64,000 bases of DNA from Cymbidium sinense (taxonomy: Eukaryota; Streptophyta; Magnoliopsida; Asparagales; Orchidaceae), in contig CM038229.1 of the NCBI GenBank assembly GCA_021442155.1, positions 69,708,443-69,772,442 on the forward strand, written 5' to 3'. The position numbers were made by a program, and so were the translations under genes. Of the stretch, positions 31,990 through 44,747 are shown in pieces (within the stretch, counting starts at the first letter, position 1; the number at the start of each line of letters is the position of its first letter). The notes under the pieces are model-generated. The model had not been told where the DNA came from. It ran no database searches and saw only the letters and a program-made list of their open reading frames with translations.

Positions 31990-33639
31990 CGATCTTTTTA
32001 TACTCTGAAGCTTCCCCTACCTTCTCCTGCCTCAAAACCACCCCATCCCCATGAAGAAATGAGCTTCATGTTGGAAAGCCACACCCCAGGGTTATTTGCC
32101 CCAAACCTCAACGCATCCACCCATATGCAACGGCATATTCTCTCAGATCGACCGAAGTTGTAGTTCTTCGTCAACCTAGGATAGAATTTACGGATTATTT
32201 TTAAAATAGCAGTTAATCTTAATTGCGCGTAAAAAAAATTTTATTTAGTAAATAGTTCGCCGTCTGCAAACGACGATCTGACGGTTATTAGCGCTTCCCG
32301 CTTTGATCTGACGACGGTTATCTTGAAGATGTCAAAGACGATCGCCACATATCAGCTGGCCTTCCGCTTGAACGACTGGTGCTCGATCATGGAAAATCCA
32401 GAGCTCTCCCCATCTTTTTCCTTTTTTCCTTCCTTCTTCAGAGTGTGTCGCCCGGCCATGAGATCTCGAACCGGCACCAGAGAGCTCGTGCCATGAGAGG
32501 TCGAGACTAAACAAACCGAGCCGGATTTTATTTCTTTTCCTCCCAACGTCGTTCTTCCTCACCGATTTCAAGAATGGCACGCTAGGGAGGACCAATGGAG
32601 AGATAATATTGAGATGCACGCAACGGGATTTTTTTTAGAATAATTTTTTCCAACTTGTGATAGATCTAGCAAAATCTTTGAGTTATTTAGCTACATTTGT
32701 ATTTCTTCAATGCGCACTTATCTTTGTTTAAAAGATCCCTAAAGTAAAAATTTGTGGAATTTGTGAATTGAAATCTAAGGATAGCAAGGAAAAATTATTA
32801 TTCATGTTAAATTTGTATAGTTCATAATAAAGTTGTTCAATTTGTTTAGCTCTAATTAATTCTTTATAAATGGAGATTGTAGTTCATGTGAGATTATAGT
32901 TCATGTGAGATGATATTTAACCAAGTTATTAATTTCTTGGGATTAAAGTATTATTGGTATATTTTAATTAATTATTTTCTAGAAAACAATTAAATTAATT
33001 TCAAAATGTTTGTAATAATGACTAAATATTTTATCTAAGGATAGCAAGGAAAACATTATAGATATTTATACAAAATTTATTTTTTATATGATTTAGTCAT
33101 TTTTATATACCAATGTAATTAATATGTCAAAAATTTTCCCAAGATTACTATATGGAAGTATCTATTACATTTATGAGTTATTTGGATCTCAAATAAATTT
33201 TATATATTTTATTTTATAATAAAGATGATTTAATTATGGTAATTAAAGTATTAATTATGTAATTTTAATTTTATATTTTACCAAGAGATGTTAATTTGGT
33301 TCTTTGAATTTTAGTTTTACTTTATGCTTTGATTTGAATTAGTTGTAGATTTTACAGTAAGATGAATAGTAATATACTAGAACTATCAATAAATCTCTAG
33401 TATCTACAATAGTAGTTAATTTACTAGAAATATGATTTTGAAAGATAACTACAATGAAATTATTATATCTCAAATGTTTTCTCTAACATGGAAGAATTCT
33501 TGCTTATCAAGTTGTTGTTATTTTAATACGAGTTAAATAGCTTTGTTCATTTATTTTAAAATGTTTGGCAATTTCTTTAACTACATTATGGAAAATACCA
33601 ATGTATATCCATAAGACTAATAAGTTAAGGCAATCATAA
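31990..33639. other. Unassigned sequence, partly GC-rich
   Basis: From about 32240 to 32630 the sequence is GC-richer with ORFs on the - strand (32332-32619, 32352-32546) that overlap in different frames and show no recognisable domain. The rest is AT-rich. AAGGATAGCAAGGAAAA occurs twice (about 32776 and 33037), a short repeat of unknown meaning. Confidence 0.4.
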
Positions 33640-34460
33640 TCATTAAGATGATGAGCCGAAAGTGTTAATCTTATAGTTTTCTATGGTGGGATTTATTGCT
33701 ATTACAATGGCATGTGATTGGAATGCAGTTGAACGAGTAATTTATGTTGAAGTTGGGAGACGTTATGAGGAAAGAGATATTGCCATATGAGTATCAGGGC
33801 TTCAATTAGTGATGAATTCATCACACTGATTGAATGAACCGCCGCAGAAACATACGTCTGTAATAAAAATAGAAGTTAACTCATGTTCATGGTGACGTAG
33901 TGATGGGTATGAAACATGTCTTATGCAAAGAGATGATGATGGAGGCGATAGATGCGATGAATCTTTGGGGCAAATATCCATCTGATGTTTACTTATTAGG
34001 TTGTTCAATTAATCGATACATGAGATGGTATCTTCTACATTGTATATCGGTATACAAGCATCAAACACGTATACCCTCGAATGGAGATCGACTCATAACA
34101 AAGATTTCTTAACCGTGATAATCCTTTTTTAATTACATCATAATATGCGCTTTAACGCAAAAGGAGCATATCAATAATCGGGATATATTGACGCTATTTT
34201 AGATGACTGTGAGATAATCAATCAACGAGTATGGGGGTTGTTGAGACTTACACAAACATGTATATTTCGATAGCGACATATGAGACACTTCTACTATTTT
34301 TGTGATATTGGTCCATCATCTCCACCTATAATTATCTAAGATACATTTATACCATCATATTATTATCTATGTGGCCACAGATCTGGCAATCCTACGTATG
34401 GGCCTCCCTCATTCCATGACATATGGACTATCATGGTTACAAATAACCATCCGAAAGTGA
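33640..34460 (+). pseudogene. Coding-like stretch of unknown identity, probably a decayed gene fragment
   Basis: Composition changes here and short open frames line up on the + strand. The best is 33900-34112, which includes AIDAMNLWGKYPSDVYLLGC and RYMRWYLLHCISVYKHQTRI. Segments around 34190-34440 look like further coding sequence broken by stops. I cannot name the family; a transposon-borne or captured gene is possible. The low repeat content and the codon-like bias are the only support. Confidence 0.3.
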
Positions 34461-35065
34461 ACTGAGGAAAATTGGAGCATTTATAAATACCAGCCCATTA
34501 TATATTCTTAGTGACATACCGATCGTATATCATCGAGATAGTCGATGTACTATTATATTCGTATGCTAGATCATATTTTGTTGTATGTACTGTATATTAT
34601 ATGAAACAAGTAAACCTTTTGTTGTATGTATTTCATTTATCATGTAAGGAAATTTGGTGAATCTCATATCTCCGATGCTATTATCGTTCTTTTTAGATAT
34701 CTTGCGCTTAAATTTGGTGTTAATCTCATATTTTATTTCTAACTTGCATCATAGAATGACTTTATTAGTTTTATGTAGTATATAAATATATCATTAATAT
34801 AGTTTAGAATTAATATTTATTTTATTTATAAAAGGCTTCAATGTGAATGAGTATTTTAAATCATTTCAATAGACATTTTTTTTTAATTATTTTTAATATA
34901 TTAATACATATTATAATTTATTATTTTAAAAAAATTATTTTCGTATATAATATAAGTATATAGCCGTCAAGCGAGGCGCCAAATTATCGTCAATTTAACT
35001 ATATATTTTGCTAAATAAAATTTTTTTTTTTAAATAATTAAAGTTAACATACTATTTTAAAAAAA

Positions 35066-35520
35066 TAATCCCATTACCCATCCGTACCCCAGCACCCATA
35101 GTCATGCCCGTGCAGGTGCCACGGGTGAGTCTCGTTATTAGGACTCAATGAGTTCGCGTTCTAACGTCCACCGTCGACCCGAACTAATCTGTAGATGGAG
35201 CTGCTCGAAACCGTGTTCGGGTTTCTCGAAACCGTGTTCAGGTTTCGAAACAGTGCGGATGTCGTAGCTCGTAGTCGTAAGTCTCCGGCGCCGGCTTTTG
35301 GTCGAACACGTGGTGGAGCTGGTTCTTCATGGCTATCAGGTTGGTGGGCAACGCGAAGGACACATTGTTGAGCCCATTTCATGCGGCCATCGATCTTGTT
35401 TTGGGTGCTGAGGAGGATGATCATCCGGTCGGCATAGTGGTATGGGTCGGATGCCACATCGACCGCTTTGCTGACTTTATCGTTAGTGCCGCAAAGAGCG
35501 TGGTGGGGCGGCTTCATGGT
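35066..35520 (-). pseudogene. Broken domain-3 exon of the ascorbate-oxidase-like gene
   Basis: Three reading frames must be joined to follow the family: PYHYADRMIILLSTQNKIDG, then NNVSFALPTN through HHVFDQKPAPETYDY, then NANSLSPNNETHPWHLHGHD. The last holds the copper-binding HPWHLHGH motif. It then shifts again into WVLGYG and is lost in AT-rich sequence near 35066. A direct repeat (GAAACCGTGTTC, about 35208 and 35229) lies within the damage. Confidence 0.85.
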
Positions 35521-35982
35521 TGAGATAATATAAGGTGTGTTTGTGATTCGGTAATTACCACATGAGAATTTGATTTGTCTTGATCCACTTTACATGATAG
35601 TTTTAAGAGATTCTTATCAACGGGCATAATAATCAATAACAATCGTTGTATGAAAAATTAATAAATTTTTACTTTAGAATATAAATCTTTAATTTTAAAA
35701 TAAATTATATCTATTCGTGCATAAATAAAATACTCTATTTGTAAATATCAAAATTTAAATGTTAGATATGTAAATTTGTAAGTATGGTATTATGTTGTAA
35801 ATTACTAAATTTTCTTTTAAATATATTTATTCTAAAGTTAAAAAAAATGCTATTTTATTTCTTTACTTAATTATAATTTTAAAAATACAAATTTTTTTTG
35901 AATAGAACAAAATTTTAAAAAAGTGAGTAAATTCACAAGAGAAAAAAAAAATTTTAATTTAAAATATTATATAATTTATTAC

Positions 35983-36153
35983 CTCGATTTCCAAATTAAA
36001 TGCAGAAAGTGATGAAACGCTCGCAATCCTGAATCGATAAGTCTTCCCCTCGACAACCGTGAAGCTCGCCGACGTGCATTCAGCGTTTGCCATATTACAG
36101 GAATCCATTCCGGCTGGGGAGCAGTCGTATTTCCTCCCATTTATTAGAAGAGA
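35983..36153 (-). CDS. Ascorbate-oxidase-like exon 4
   Basis: It encodes 57 residues from SLLINGRKYDCS to AFNLEIE, including KTYRFRIASVSSLSAFN, which matches the family's TYR-R-IAS block of domain 2. The donor GTAATAA is followed by AT-rich intron sequence. No continuation exon with the rest of domain 2 was found before 35520, so a working gene cannot be built from this locus. A partial copy of this exon lies at 24647-24840. Confidence 0.86.
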
Positions 36154-36260
36154 CTGCAAAATTAAATAAAAAATCATCTTAATTAACACTCTCAATGCTA
36201 AAAAATTAATAAATTTTTTAATATATATGTTTATAATAAAAAAAATAATGATTTGGCTAC

Positions 36261-36473
36261 CTGGGGCTCTCCGACCCATTCAAAGTTGACAGAAGAAAGC
36301 CCGGCAGCCTGCTCATATGTGCTCTTATGCCACCAGTCGTTAAGAAGGAGATGCTTCTCCTCGTCATATGTGAATGGTTCAACGGTTCCTTTAGGAACTA
36401 ATACTGTTATTAAGCCATTTAATCCGGCCGATCTTTGCATCCCATAATGAGCATGATACATGTAAGTTCCAGC
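36261..36473 (-). CDS. Ascorbate-oxidase-like exon 3
   Basis: It encodes 71 residues beginning AGTYMYHAHYGMQRSAGLNG, with the second pair of copper-binding histidines. It then has HLLLNDWWHKSTYEQAAGL, equivalent to the D-W-(W/Y)-H block of ascorbate oxidases at the start of domain 2. The acceptor is CAG and the donor GTAGC. The frame is intact. Confidence 0.87.
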
Positions 36474-36563
36474 CTGATAATGAAGTTCAACACAGATAAA
36501 GTTTTAATTATAGATTAAGGATAAAGTTATGATTTAAAGAATTATTCAGGGTTGATATCTTAC

Positions 36564-36656
36564 TCTGTCAACAACAAATCTGTAAGTGAAGGTATCTCCA
36601 GGCAGAATAGGGCACTGTGTCACGCCTTCGGTGCCATCGCTCCATGGTGTTCCAAT
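36564..36656 (-). CDS. Ascorbate-oxidase-like exon 2
   Basis: It encodes 31 residues beginning [17 protein letters not shown] and ending FTYRFVVDR, the conserved loop between the first two copper motifs. The acceptor is GAAG before ATTGG and the donor is GTAAG. The frame continues in phase 0 from exon 1. Confidence 0.87.
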
Positions 36657-36951
36657 CTTCAAATCATAATAAATTCAGTTAATTTAAGAAGAAACTGAAA
36701 ACAAAACTGTAGATAGCTTTATCATTATTTTTTTTTCTGCTACTACGCGTTCGTCTATTTCTGTGATAAAAAGCTGCCTTTTTCTTTCAATCAAATCTGT
36801 TATTGTGTGATAACTTACAGCAGCTTACAATTTTATTTTATTTTTTCTATAATAGCTTTATAACCACTTTTATAAAAAAAAAAACAACATCAGCGTTCAG
36901 ACAGGTCCACAGTCAGAAAGATCTTCTTAAAATTGTAATGTCTAAACTCAC

Positions 36952-37242
36952 CTGACGAATCCCGTGCCAGTGAATGGCGACGTTTTCGGTGAGGAGGGAG
37001 TTGATGACGTCGATGACGAGGGTATCGCCCTGCGTGGTGATGGTCGGACCGGGCGTGAGGCCATTGATGGTAATTGCGAGTTTTCTGAAGCAATCAGGAG
37101 ATTTGAACTCATAGTTGATCTCCCATTTGAGATGGTGAACCTTTGCTTCAACAATGAAGAAGGTTAGACAAATGGAGAGGAGGAAGAGGAGGGCGATCAA
37201 ATGGGAAGCTTGGAGGCTAAAGTAACTGGAATTGGAGCTCAT
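36952..37242 (-). CDS. Ascorbate-oxidase-like exon 1 (signal peptide and first copper motif)
   Basis: It encodes 97 residues from ATG (37240-37242), which is the first ATG after the TATA box. Residues 1-33 form a secretion signal. NGLTPGPTI is the family's usual turn, and IHWHGIRQ at the exon end has two of the copper-binding histidines. The exon ends CAG with donor GTGAG. The frame is intact. Confidence 0.87.
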
Positions 37243-37292
37243 TGTTTCTCAGTTTTTCTGATTCTCTATCAAGCCTTGGTTTTGCGGAGTCC

Positions 37293-37301
37293 ATTATATA
37301 G
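37293..37301 (-). promoter_or_regulatory. TATA box of the ascorbate-oxidase-like gene
   Basis: CTATATAAT on the - strand is about 50 bases upstream of the start codon, which leaves a 5' UTR of roughly 20-30 bases. Nothing in the exons next to it looks decayed, so a short transcript might still be made. Confidence 0.65.
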
Positions 37302-37813
37302 AGCCGGACATAGATTTTTTATTTTTTATTTTATTTTATTTATTTATTTTTTTTTAAGGGCGAGGTCTGTAAACACGTGTTTAGTGCAAGGAGAGAGAGG
37401 GGGAGAGAGAGAGGAGAGTAAAATGTGCAGGAATACAGGAGGAATTCACAGTGAAATTGCTTGTCAACTATTATGATGGGAAGTCAGACTTATTCAGTCA
37501 ATGGCCAAAAATGAACAATCAAGGGCCCAGCATCTCACCCGGCTCTTAGTTCATTCAAAACATTATACATAAAAAACTATAATGTTTGATGCAAGAAGAG
37601 TTTTCTTTGAGGGATATAAATCATCTTTTCTCTCATAACACTATCAAAAGTCCTCACGCCTAACAGAAGCAATTCTTCAGCACCATATTCTGATAGATTT
37701 TAGTATTCCAAACATTAGCTCCTATGATGGGACATCAAATCCTTATGAATGCATTAATCATTTCATGACTATCATACACATTTAATGTGCCAGTGATATA
37801 CTCATTTGCCAAT
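37302..37813. other. Upstream flank of the ascorbate-oxidase-like gene
   Basis: It contains a T-rich stretch (37315-37355) and a GA-rich stretch (37388-37425). The ORF 37201-37476 on the + strand is antisense to exon 1 and the promoter and is not a gene. Beyond 37814 the large repeat cluster begins. Confidence 0.5.
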
Positions 37814-38768
37814 TGTGGTGTTTATTTTTTGTGTATGTTGTTTGAGGAGGACACCACGTAGATCTGCAGATGTTAGAATAATCGCGATATTAAGGAATAG
37901 TATATTATCTCGAGAGATAGAAGTCACTATCTTATAATGGACCAAATACCCTAAAGAAGACTCCTAAGGCATGATGGGTCATCGGATATAACAAAGATTT
38001 TTCCCCTACTTTGCATGAAAAAGTAAAGCAAGGTTTATTTAAATTGAATTTGTTAAGTTCTCAGCAAGCCTCCATAGTACATCCTCGGAAAAATGAATCT
38101 CTTTAGAATACTCTCGATTAAAGTGGACGATTGCTATATCCAAAGAATTCAAAGATATGACTATCAAAGGATTAGTTATATTTTGAAAATCAAGTGGAGA
38201 GATCAAAAGGGGAAGAGTTCTCCACAAGGAGATGAGAAGGGAGCGCTCATGATATTAGAAAACTTAGTGAGCACTCCAATCTATCCTATGGTTAGGCTTT
38301 ATACATTTAAATTTGAGAAAATTTATTTGTTTCAGTTGAATTTTTATTAGAAGTTTAGGATTTATAATTCCACAATACAAGATTGTGAAAATGCCTAAGA
38401 GGTGTGGATTTATGCTTGTAGCCTGCAAAGGAAAACAACAACCTCGGATCCTAAATCTAAGGAGCTTTGGCGAGTGCCAAATCACGACCTAAATCTAAGG
38501 TGAAAAATGGACATATGATTTACCTCCATAAGAGAGAGTAAATCACCCACTCGAGATTATTACTTTAGAGTGGCGGACTCTCCTACGCTTTGAATCCATA
38601 TAGGCAAGCCATATGTTTTATAAGATGGTTAGACTGCTATTTACTTAGAAAAAAAAATTAAGTCCTTTTACTCACTCCACTAGATCATGAAGGGCATGAA
38701 TAATGACTTAAATCTAATGCCAATTTTCTCAAGTTTTATTTTTTTTTGGACTTTTATTTTGACCCATG
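37814..38768 (-). mobile_element. Element Z: end part of a large LTR-type element
   Basis: The left end reads TGTGGTGTTTATTT (the element's 3' CA end on the - strand), the same as at 47873. The blocks that follow (TATCTCGAGAGATAGAAGTCA, AAATCTAAGGAGCTTTGG, TATTTTGAC) are in the same order as the - strand copies at 47873 and 55755. It is interrupted at 38769 by element A; the remainder is not in the window. The five bases before it are CCAAT. Confidence 0.75.
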
Positions 38769-41700
38769 TGTTGACCTCATTTTTAGAATGAGTTCTCAAT
38801 CCCTCTATTTTAGACATAGGACTCCTCTTAGACTTTAAGAGATCCTTAGTCTTAAGATACATCTAGTGATTAGGTGGACACTCAACCTAATCCTAGAGAC
38901 TTAGAAGAGTTAGTCATAGGAATAGGTCGTGCCTTAGGGGTGTTAGGAAAATTTGCCTACCCCATAGCTTGGACCACTTTCCTTACTTCCTTCCTTCAAG
39001 TCAAACTCCAAATCAAATCAACATCAAACCTAAATTAATTCTAGCCTAATTGATTTTCTCCAAACTCAAATCAATGCTACATGATTGAAATCCATGATTG
39101 AATTCCAAGTTGAAATTCTTAATTCAAAATCCTTCTTAAGTCCTTAATCTTCTCTTAAGGACTTAGCTTAAAATCATGATCAAATCACTTTAAATTCTTG
39201 AAATTTTCTCACAACCCATTTACATTTTCATTTACATTCACATATATAAATGAAACTATAAATTCAAATCAATCAAATTAAATCCAAAATTCAAGTTCAA
39301 ATTCAATCAAAATCCAACCTAAGTCTTTCAAGTCAAAATTTGAACTTAGCCAAATCAATTTCAAATCAAGCCAAATTCTTGATTTTCCTTCATGATTCAA
39401 TCAACTCTTCAATCATGAATCTAAATATAAATACAAACTTCAATCACGTAATCAAAACTCAATTCAAAAATCAAGCCAAAATCCATTTCATGTTTACCCT
39501 TTGAACTTGAAATTTTCAAATGAATCAAAACCCATTTGACTTCAAACCACTTGCAAATAGATTTATATTTCAATCATAAGTCCATATTTAAGTTCAAATC
39601 ATTTGACTTTACTTAATTGACCCAATTTAAAGTACCCTTATGAGCCAAATTCTAATCCTAACCAAATTGGATTGAATCAAACTCACCTAAGCCTCTCATC
39701 ATGTTCAACAATCATTATGAGATGATCAATCACTCATATTGGGTCAAACCAAGTCAAACCTAAGGGTTGACCAAGTCAACACTCTTAGCCAAATAAAATC
39801 CATCATAGGCCAAATTGATTGAAACCAATGATCTAAGTTCATTCATGATCAATATTTGAACTTGACCAAGTCAACATTTGAGCCTAACCTAGCCTAATTG
39901 GCCACTTGGACTAACTTGACCTAAAGAGTCAAAATGTGTCAAAACTTGATCTAAGCCAAATTGATTGAAACCAATGGGTCGAGTTCATTCTAAATCACAT
40001 GTTGAACTTGACCGAAGCTTGGTTATTAACTAGACCTGGCGCGTACGCAGCATCGTGGTGCCAGTAGGATTAGTGATATAATTAGGGGTTTATTTAATTC
40101 TAATTAATCACCTAAGCTTCTAAAATTCATATCTCAACATAGAAAAATTAAAAAATATATGAAATAAATTGTATTAGAAAGATAATTGAACATAGAATAT
40201 TTTAAAATTAATTTTGAATAGTTATTTTCTCTGAATTTGGATTTTATTAGGAATGTTAATTTGCTAATTACTCTCTAATTACTTCACTGATTAATCCTAA
40301 ATTTCTTGGGTGTAATTAGAGGGATGACTTCTGCCTCCCTAATTTTTTTGGGATTTATTGGTGGCTTGGGAATTGCTAATTCATTTTAATCACTCTCTTA
40401 ATATAATTAGACTTAATTAATGGTATAATTAGTGATTTAACCCTCTGATTGAGCCAATTAAGATTTGATTAAGTGAATGTGAGGTTTAGGGAATAATTGT
40501 AGGATACTCTCATTAAGATATTCCTTAAACCTCCTTTATTTCTTAATCTTACCTTAATTAAAGGTTAATTTACTAATTATCCCCTTAATTAATTTCATAA
40601 AATTCTAAAACTTTCCAGAACTCAATTAATTCTTCTTGGATAGATGCTTAGGTGTTTAAGAGCCTAAGTACAATTAAAGAAATAAAAATTCAACTCATAT
40701 GTGTGAGGGGTATTTTGAAATTACTTATGTTAAACCTCTTAGCTTAATTAATCATTAATCATGAGCCAAATTGCATTAGACCCTTTTCCTCCTAGGTGCA
40801 TTGATAATTTAAATTCCTTGTGTGATTTTATGTCATCTCATTGGCTCATAATTATTTGATTAACTATGCTAAGGTGGTATAAGGGTAATTAACATGCTTA
40901 ATTCATACTTTAACTAATCAAAATATAAAATAAATCTAATGACCTAAATATTGAATAGAAATATCAAAAATATGTGGAAATGGGTTAGGAACAACAAACT
41001 CACCTCACATTTTTCAAAAATCAAACTCAAAATAAAAAAAAAAATCACATTGAACAAACTTTGATTTGCTTTAAGCTCTCTTATTTCATAAGATTATCTT
41101 TAGGAATTAATTAAGGTGAATGTGTTACATGCTTTCATTACATCTTTCCTAACATGCTAAATGTGTGTGTCATATGATTTCATACATTCATGCTTTTCAA
41201 AAAATAAATTTAAAATAAAAATATTTCCTTTATGTCAAATTACATATTTTTAGCTAAAGTAAGAATATGAATGGCTATTATCACTATTAAATCCAAATTA
41301 TTTTCAAAATATATGAATCAATTATCAAAATTGAAAGTGTGCTACTTATACCTTACTTATAAGCTTACATGTGAGTAAAATATAAGGATGTGCTTAGTGT
41401 AGTTTTCTTCTCCTCTCTTTTAGTATATTTGAATATGATTTGACAAATTGCATAGTTCATTTGAAAAGAACACAATACTTGCCTAATTCCATTTCATATT
41501 CATATGCCTATGACTTAAGAAGGACACCCACACTTACATATATAAAGCGCATGAACAAACCAAAATAAAGCTTTTGCATTCTTTCTTTTGCATTTATTTA
41601 TTTTATACATATGCTTGTATTTAAGGAAAGTGGTATATTAGTCTGGACAACCCTAGGGTTATGAGGCTTTAAGTAGCCCTAAGTAGGTCTTGTACCTTAC

Positions 41701-42505
41701 ACCCCTGGTTACCATAATAGCTGGCCATACTCACTTATGCCTTTCATACACATAATAAAATATTCACTCAAACAAAACTAAAATATGAATCTACTTTAGA
41801 AATTACTTAGTTAGGAAGAAAGAGAAGTTCTCTTCTCTTTTACAACTTAGTTATTAATTCTAAGATTCACTTGAACCCAACCAAAACATAAAATAAAATC
41901 AACTCAAAATAACTAAATCACTTAAATGAAACCCTCCTCTAAGTTGAACATTCTTTACACTTAGAAAATTCTAACTTAAAGCCATAGCTAAGTATACCAC
42001 ATAAACCTCTAAAGCACACACATTAGGCTAAGTCACCACTTCTAGCTTTAGGTTAGGGCGATGCATGATTTGATGTTTGCTTTATTTTTTGATATATATT
42101 TTAGTTTGGATGTTAGGGTGAATGTGCGCAAAATGAATGATAGGATGATTTAGTCTAATCATTATTTTCTGTAGGGGATTGTGCTTAAGGGGTGCTGCAA
42201 TAAATAAAAATATAAATACTTTTAATGTGCACGTGATTATACCCCTAAGCATAATACAATATGCTAGGTGGACTTAGTCACTCATGTGTGGGGTGATAAG
42301 TCCAATATACATGCTTGGGATTTATGTGATTTGTTTAGCTAATCTCTATTTTGTAGGTGTTAGCTAGATTTACTTTTCCTTTTCATGTAATTTTTACAAT
42401 TGGGATTTTGGAATGATTGTTATGGAGATTAGGATGAGCATTGATCATAAGATCTCATCTTATGTACCATATGAAGCCTTTGGAGCAACCACCTTCCAAC
42501 CATCC
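38769..42505 (+). mobile_element. Element A, left part: large non-coding LTR-type element
   Basis: It starts TGTTGACCTCATTTTTAG and then has a ~1.3 kb stretch dense in TTGACC, AAATTGG and GGTCAA words, a short GC-rich island near 40040, TAATTAATC-rich sequence, the AAAGTGGTATATTAGTCTGG block (about 41629), ATTAGGCTAAGTCACCACTT (about 42027) and CTTCCAACCATCC (42493). It stops at 42505, where element B is inserted, and resumes at 55372 or 55377. No coding sequence is seen; chance ORFs are short. TG start, CA ends of sister copies and 5-bp duplications make it LTR-like. Confidence 0.8.
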
Positions 42506-44627
42506 CGTTGACCTCATTTTTAAAATGAGCTCTCAACCCCTCCATCTTAGACATAGGATTCCTCTTAAACTTTAAGAGGTCCTTAGCCTTAGGGCACATC
42601 TAATGATTAGGTGGACAATCAACCTAGCCCTAGAGACTTAGAAGAATTAGCCATAGGAATAGATCATGCCTTAGGGGTGTTAGGAAATTTGCCTACCCTT
42701 AGCTTGAACCATTCCTCACCTTCCTTCCTTGAAGTCAAACTCCAAATAAATCTTATTTGATTTTCTCCAAACTCAAATCAACTCCATGTGATTGAAATCC
42801 ATGATTAAAATCCATGATTGAAACCTATGATTGAAATCCATGATTGAAACCCATAAATGAAATTCTTAAAGTCAAAAAAATTTCCTAAGTCTTTAAATTT
42901 GCCTTTAAGGACTTAGCCTAAACTCATGATCTAAACCAAAAAAATCTCTTAGATTTTCTCATAATTCATTTATATTCTCATTTATATTCACATATATAGA
43001 TGAAATATAAATTCAAACCAATCAAACTAAACTCAAAATTTAAAATCAATTCATGAAATTCCCTTTTAATGGACTTAGCCCAAATAATGATCAAATCACT
43101 TCAAATCCTTAAAATTTTCTCATGATAAATTTATATTCTCATTTATATTCACATATATAAATGGAATATAAATTAAAACAATCAAAACCAATTTCAAAAA
43201 TCAAACTCAAATCCACTCAAAATTTAACCTAAGCCTTTTAAGTCAAAATCTTGAACTTAGACAAATAAACTTCAAATCAAGCCAAACTCTTGATTTCTCT
43301 CCATGATTCAATCAAACCTACAATCATAAATCCATATATAAATGCAAACTTCAATCACCAAATCAAAAATCAAGTCAAAAATCAAACCCTAAACCCTAAA
43401 CCTAAGGGTTGATCAAGTCAACACTTAGCCCAAAATGAAACCTAACATAGCTAAAATTCACCATAGGCCAAATTGATTGAAACCAATGATCTAGGTTCAT
43501 TCATGAACTATGTTTGAACTTGACCAAGCCAACATTTGAGCCTAACCTAGCCCAATTGGCCACTTGATCCAAGTTGACCCAACTTGACCTAAAAAGTCAA
43601 AATGTGTCAAAACTTAATCTAAGCCAAATTGATTCAAATCAATGGGTAAAGTTCATTCCAAATCACTTGTTGAACTTGACCAAAGCCTCAATTGGCTAAC
43701 TAGATCTAACCTAGCCCAATTGACCTTAAACCCAACTTGACCTAAAGGGGTCATGTTGAACCAAATTTGAACATAACCAAAATTGATTGGAAACAAAGAT
43801 ACCAATCCACTCCATATGACTAACCAAACCTAAACCACCCTTGACCTAGCTCAAATAGGTCAAATGGGTCAAATAGGTCAACTTGACCCATTTAACCTAA
43901 ATGAAGTCATATGAGCCAAATTCAATACTAATCCAAATCGAACCAAACCAAAGCCACCAAAATATTTCAAATGGCCATATGAACTTGACCCAACCTTTGG
44001 TTTTACCCAATTTGACCAATTGGTCAACTTGACCCAAGTTGTAAATAAGTCAACATGAGCCAAACCTTATCAAATGAATTCCAAATCTCATGAAACTTGG
44101 CCAAACCTAGTTTCTCCACATACCCAACATATCCAAATTAAAAATTAGCAAAATGACCATGCTACCCCTAGGCCATAGAACAAATTATGGACTAATCCAT
44201 GGGTAATTTGGTCATACCCTCTTCATATCAACTTGATGCCTTCCTAATAGCTCAAGTAGACCTAATGGAGAGTGGTGCACCCAACCCAATGAGTTTAGGT
44301 TAGTCTAGATGGCCCCAAGGCCAAACCCGATCCCATGGGTCAAATTGGCTAATTCAAAATCCTTCCTCCACCCAATTTGATGCACATGGGAGGTTGACAA
44401 TCCACTCAAGACCTCAAACTGACCATGTGCAAAAATCTAACATCCTAAACAACCCCTCCAATGTGATCAATTGGATCAAAATGATGAAGGAGGTGTCAAC
44501 CATTCGATTGCCATAAGGAGAGCTATACTCCCCCTAATGCAATTTGGAATTATCATTCCCTCATTCGATTGAAGCCTAGAGAGTGTTAGGAAAGATCAGA
44601 GAGCCATCCTAAGGTTTCTAAGAGGGA

Positions 44628-44636
44628 TTTAAATAG
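44628..44636 (+). promoter_or_regulatory. Possible TATA box of element B
   Basis: TTTAAATAG about 2.1 kb into the element precedes CT-rich sequence and the GC-rich island. Its place corresponds to TATAAAAAG in element F. Weak evidence on its own. Confidence 0.35.
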
Positions 44637-44747
44637 CTACTTCTCGATTTTCTCCATTGGAAAATAGGGGAGCTCACCTCAATCCTTAACTTCCTCCACA
44701 CTCAAAACTACTTCAATTCATTTTGCACACTCCCTCAGGGGATCAAT

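Larger units (their letters stand above)
35066..37242 (-). pseudogene. L-ascorbate-oxidase-like multicopper oxidase, broken
   Basis: Exons 1-4 (37242-36952, 36656-36564, 36473-36261, 36153-35983) encode 256 residues with clean GT..AG junctions, all in phase 0. They show an N-terminal signal peptide (about residues 1-33, hydrophobic, ending FFIVEA), the copper-site motifs HWHG (91-94) and YHAHYGMQR (134-142), and LLINGRKYDCS. Such enzymes oxidise ascorbate in the cell wall using four coppers in three cupredoxin domains. Between 35983 and 35520 only intron-like DNA is found, so most of domain 2 is missing. Domain 3 pieces follow at 35520-35066: ILLSTQNKIDGRMKWA, then after a frameshift NNVSFALPTN and AMKNQLHHVFDQKPAPETYD, then in another frame NNETHPWHLHGHD, then a further shift into WVLGYG. 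The terminal HCHIE-type motif is absent. SKU5- or laccase-like relatives are less likely. Confidence 0.88.

Noticed and set aside
35161..35517. 118-residue - strand ORF as an independent gene
   Set aside because: Only its first ~55 codons match the ascorbate-oxidase domain 3; the rest is out of frame after a shift, so it is part of the broken gene.
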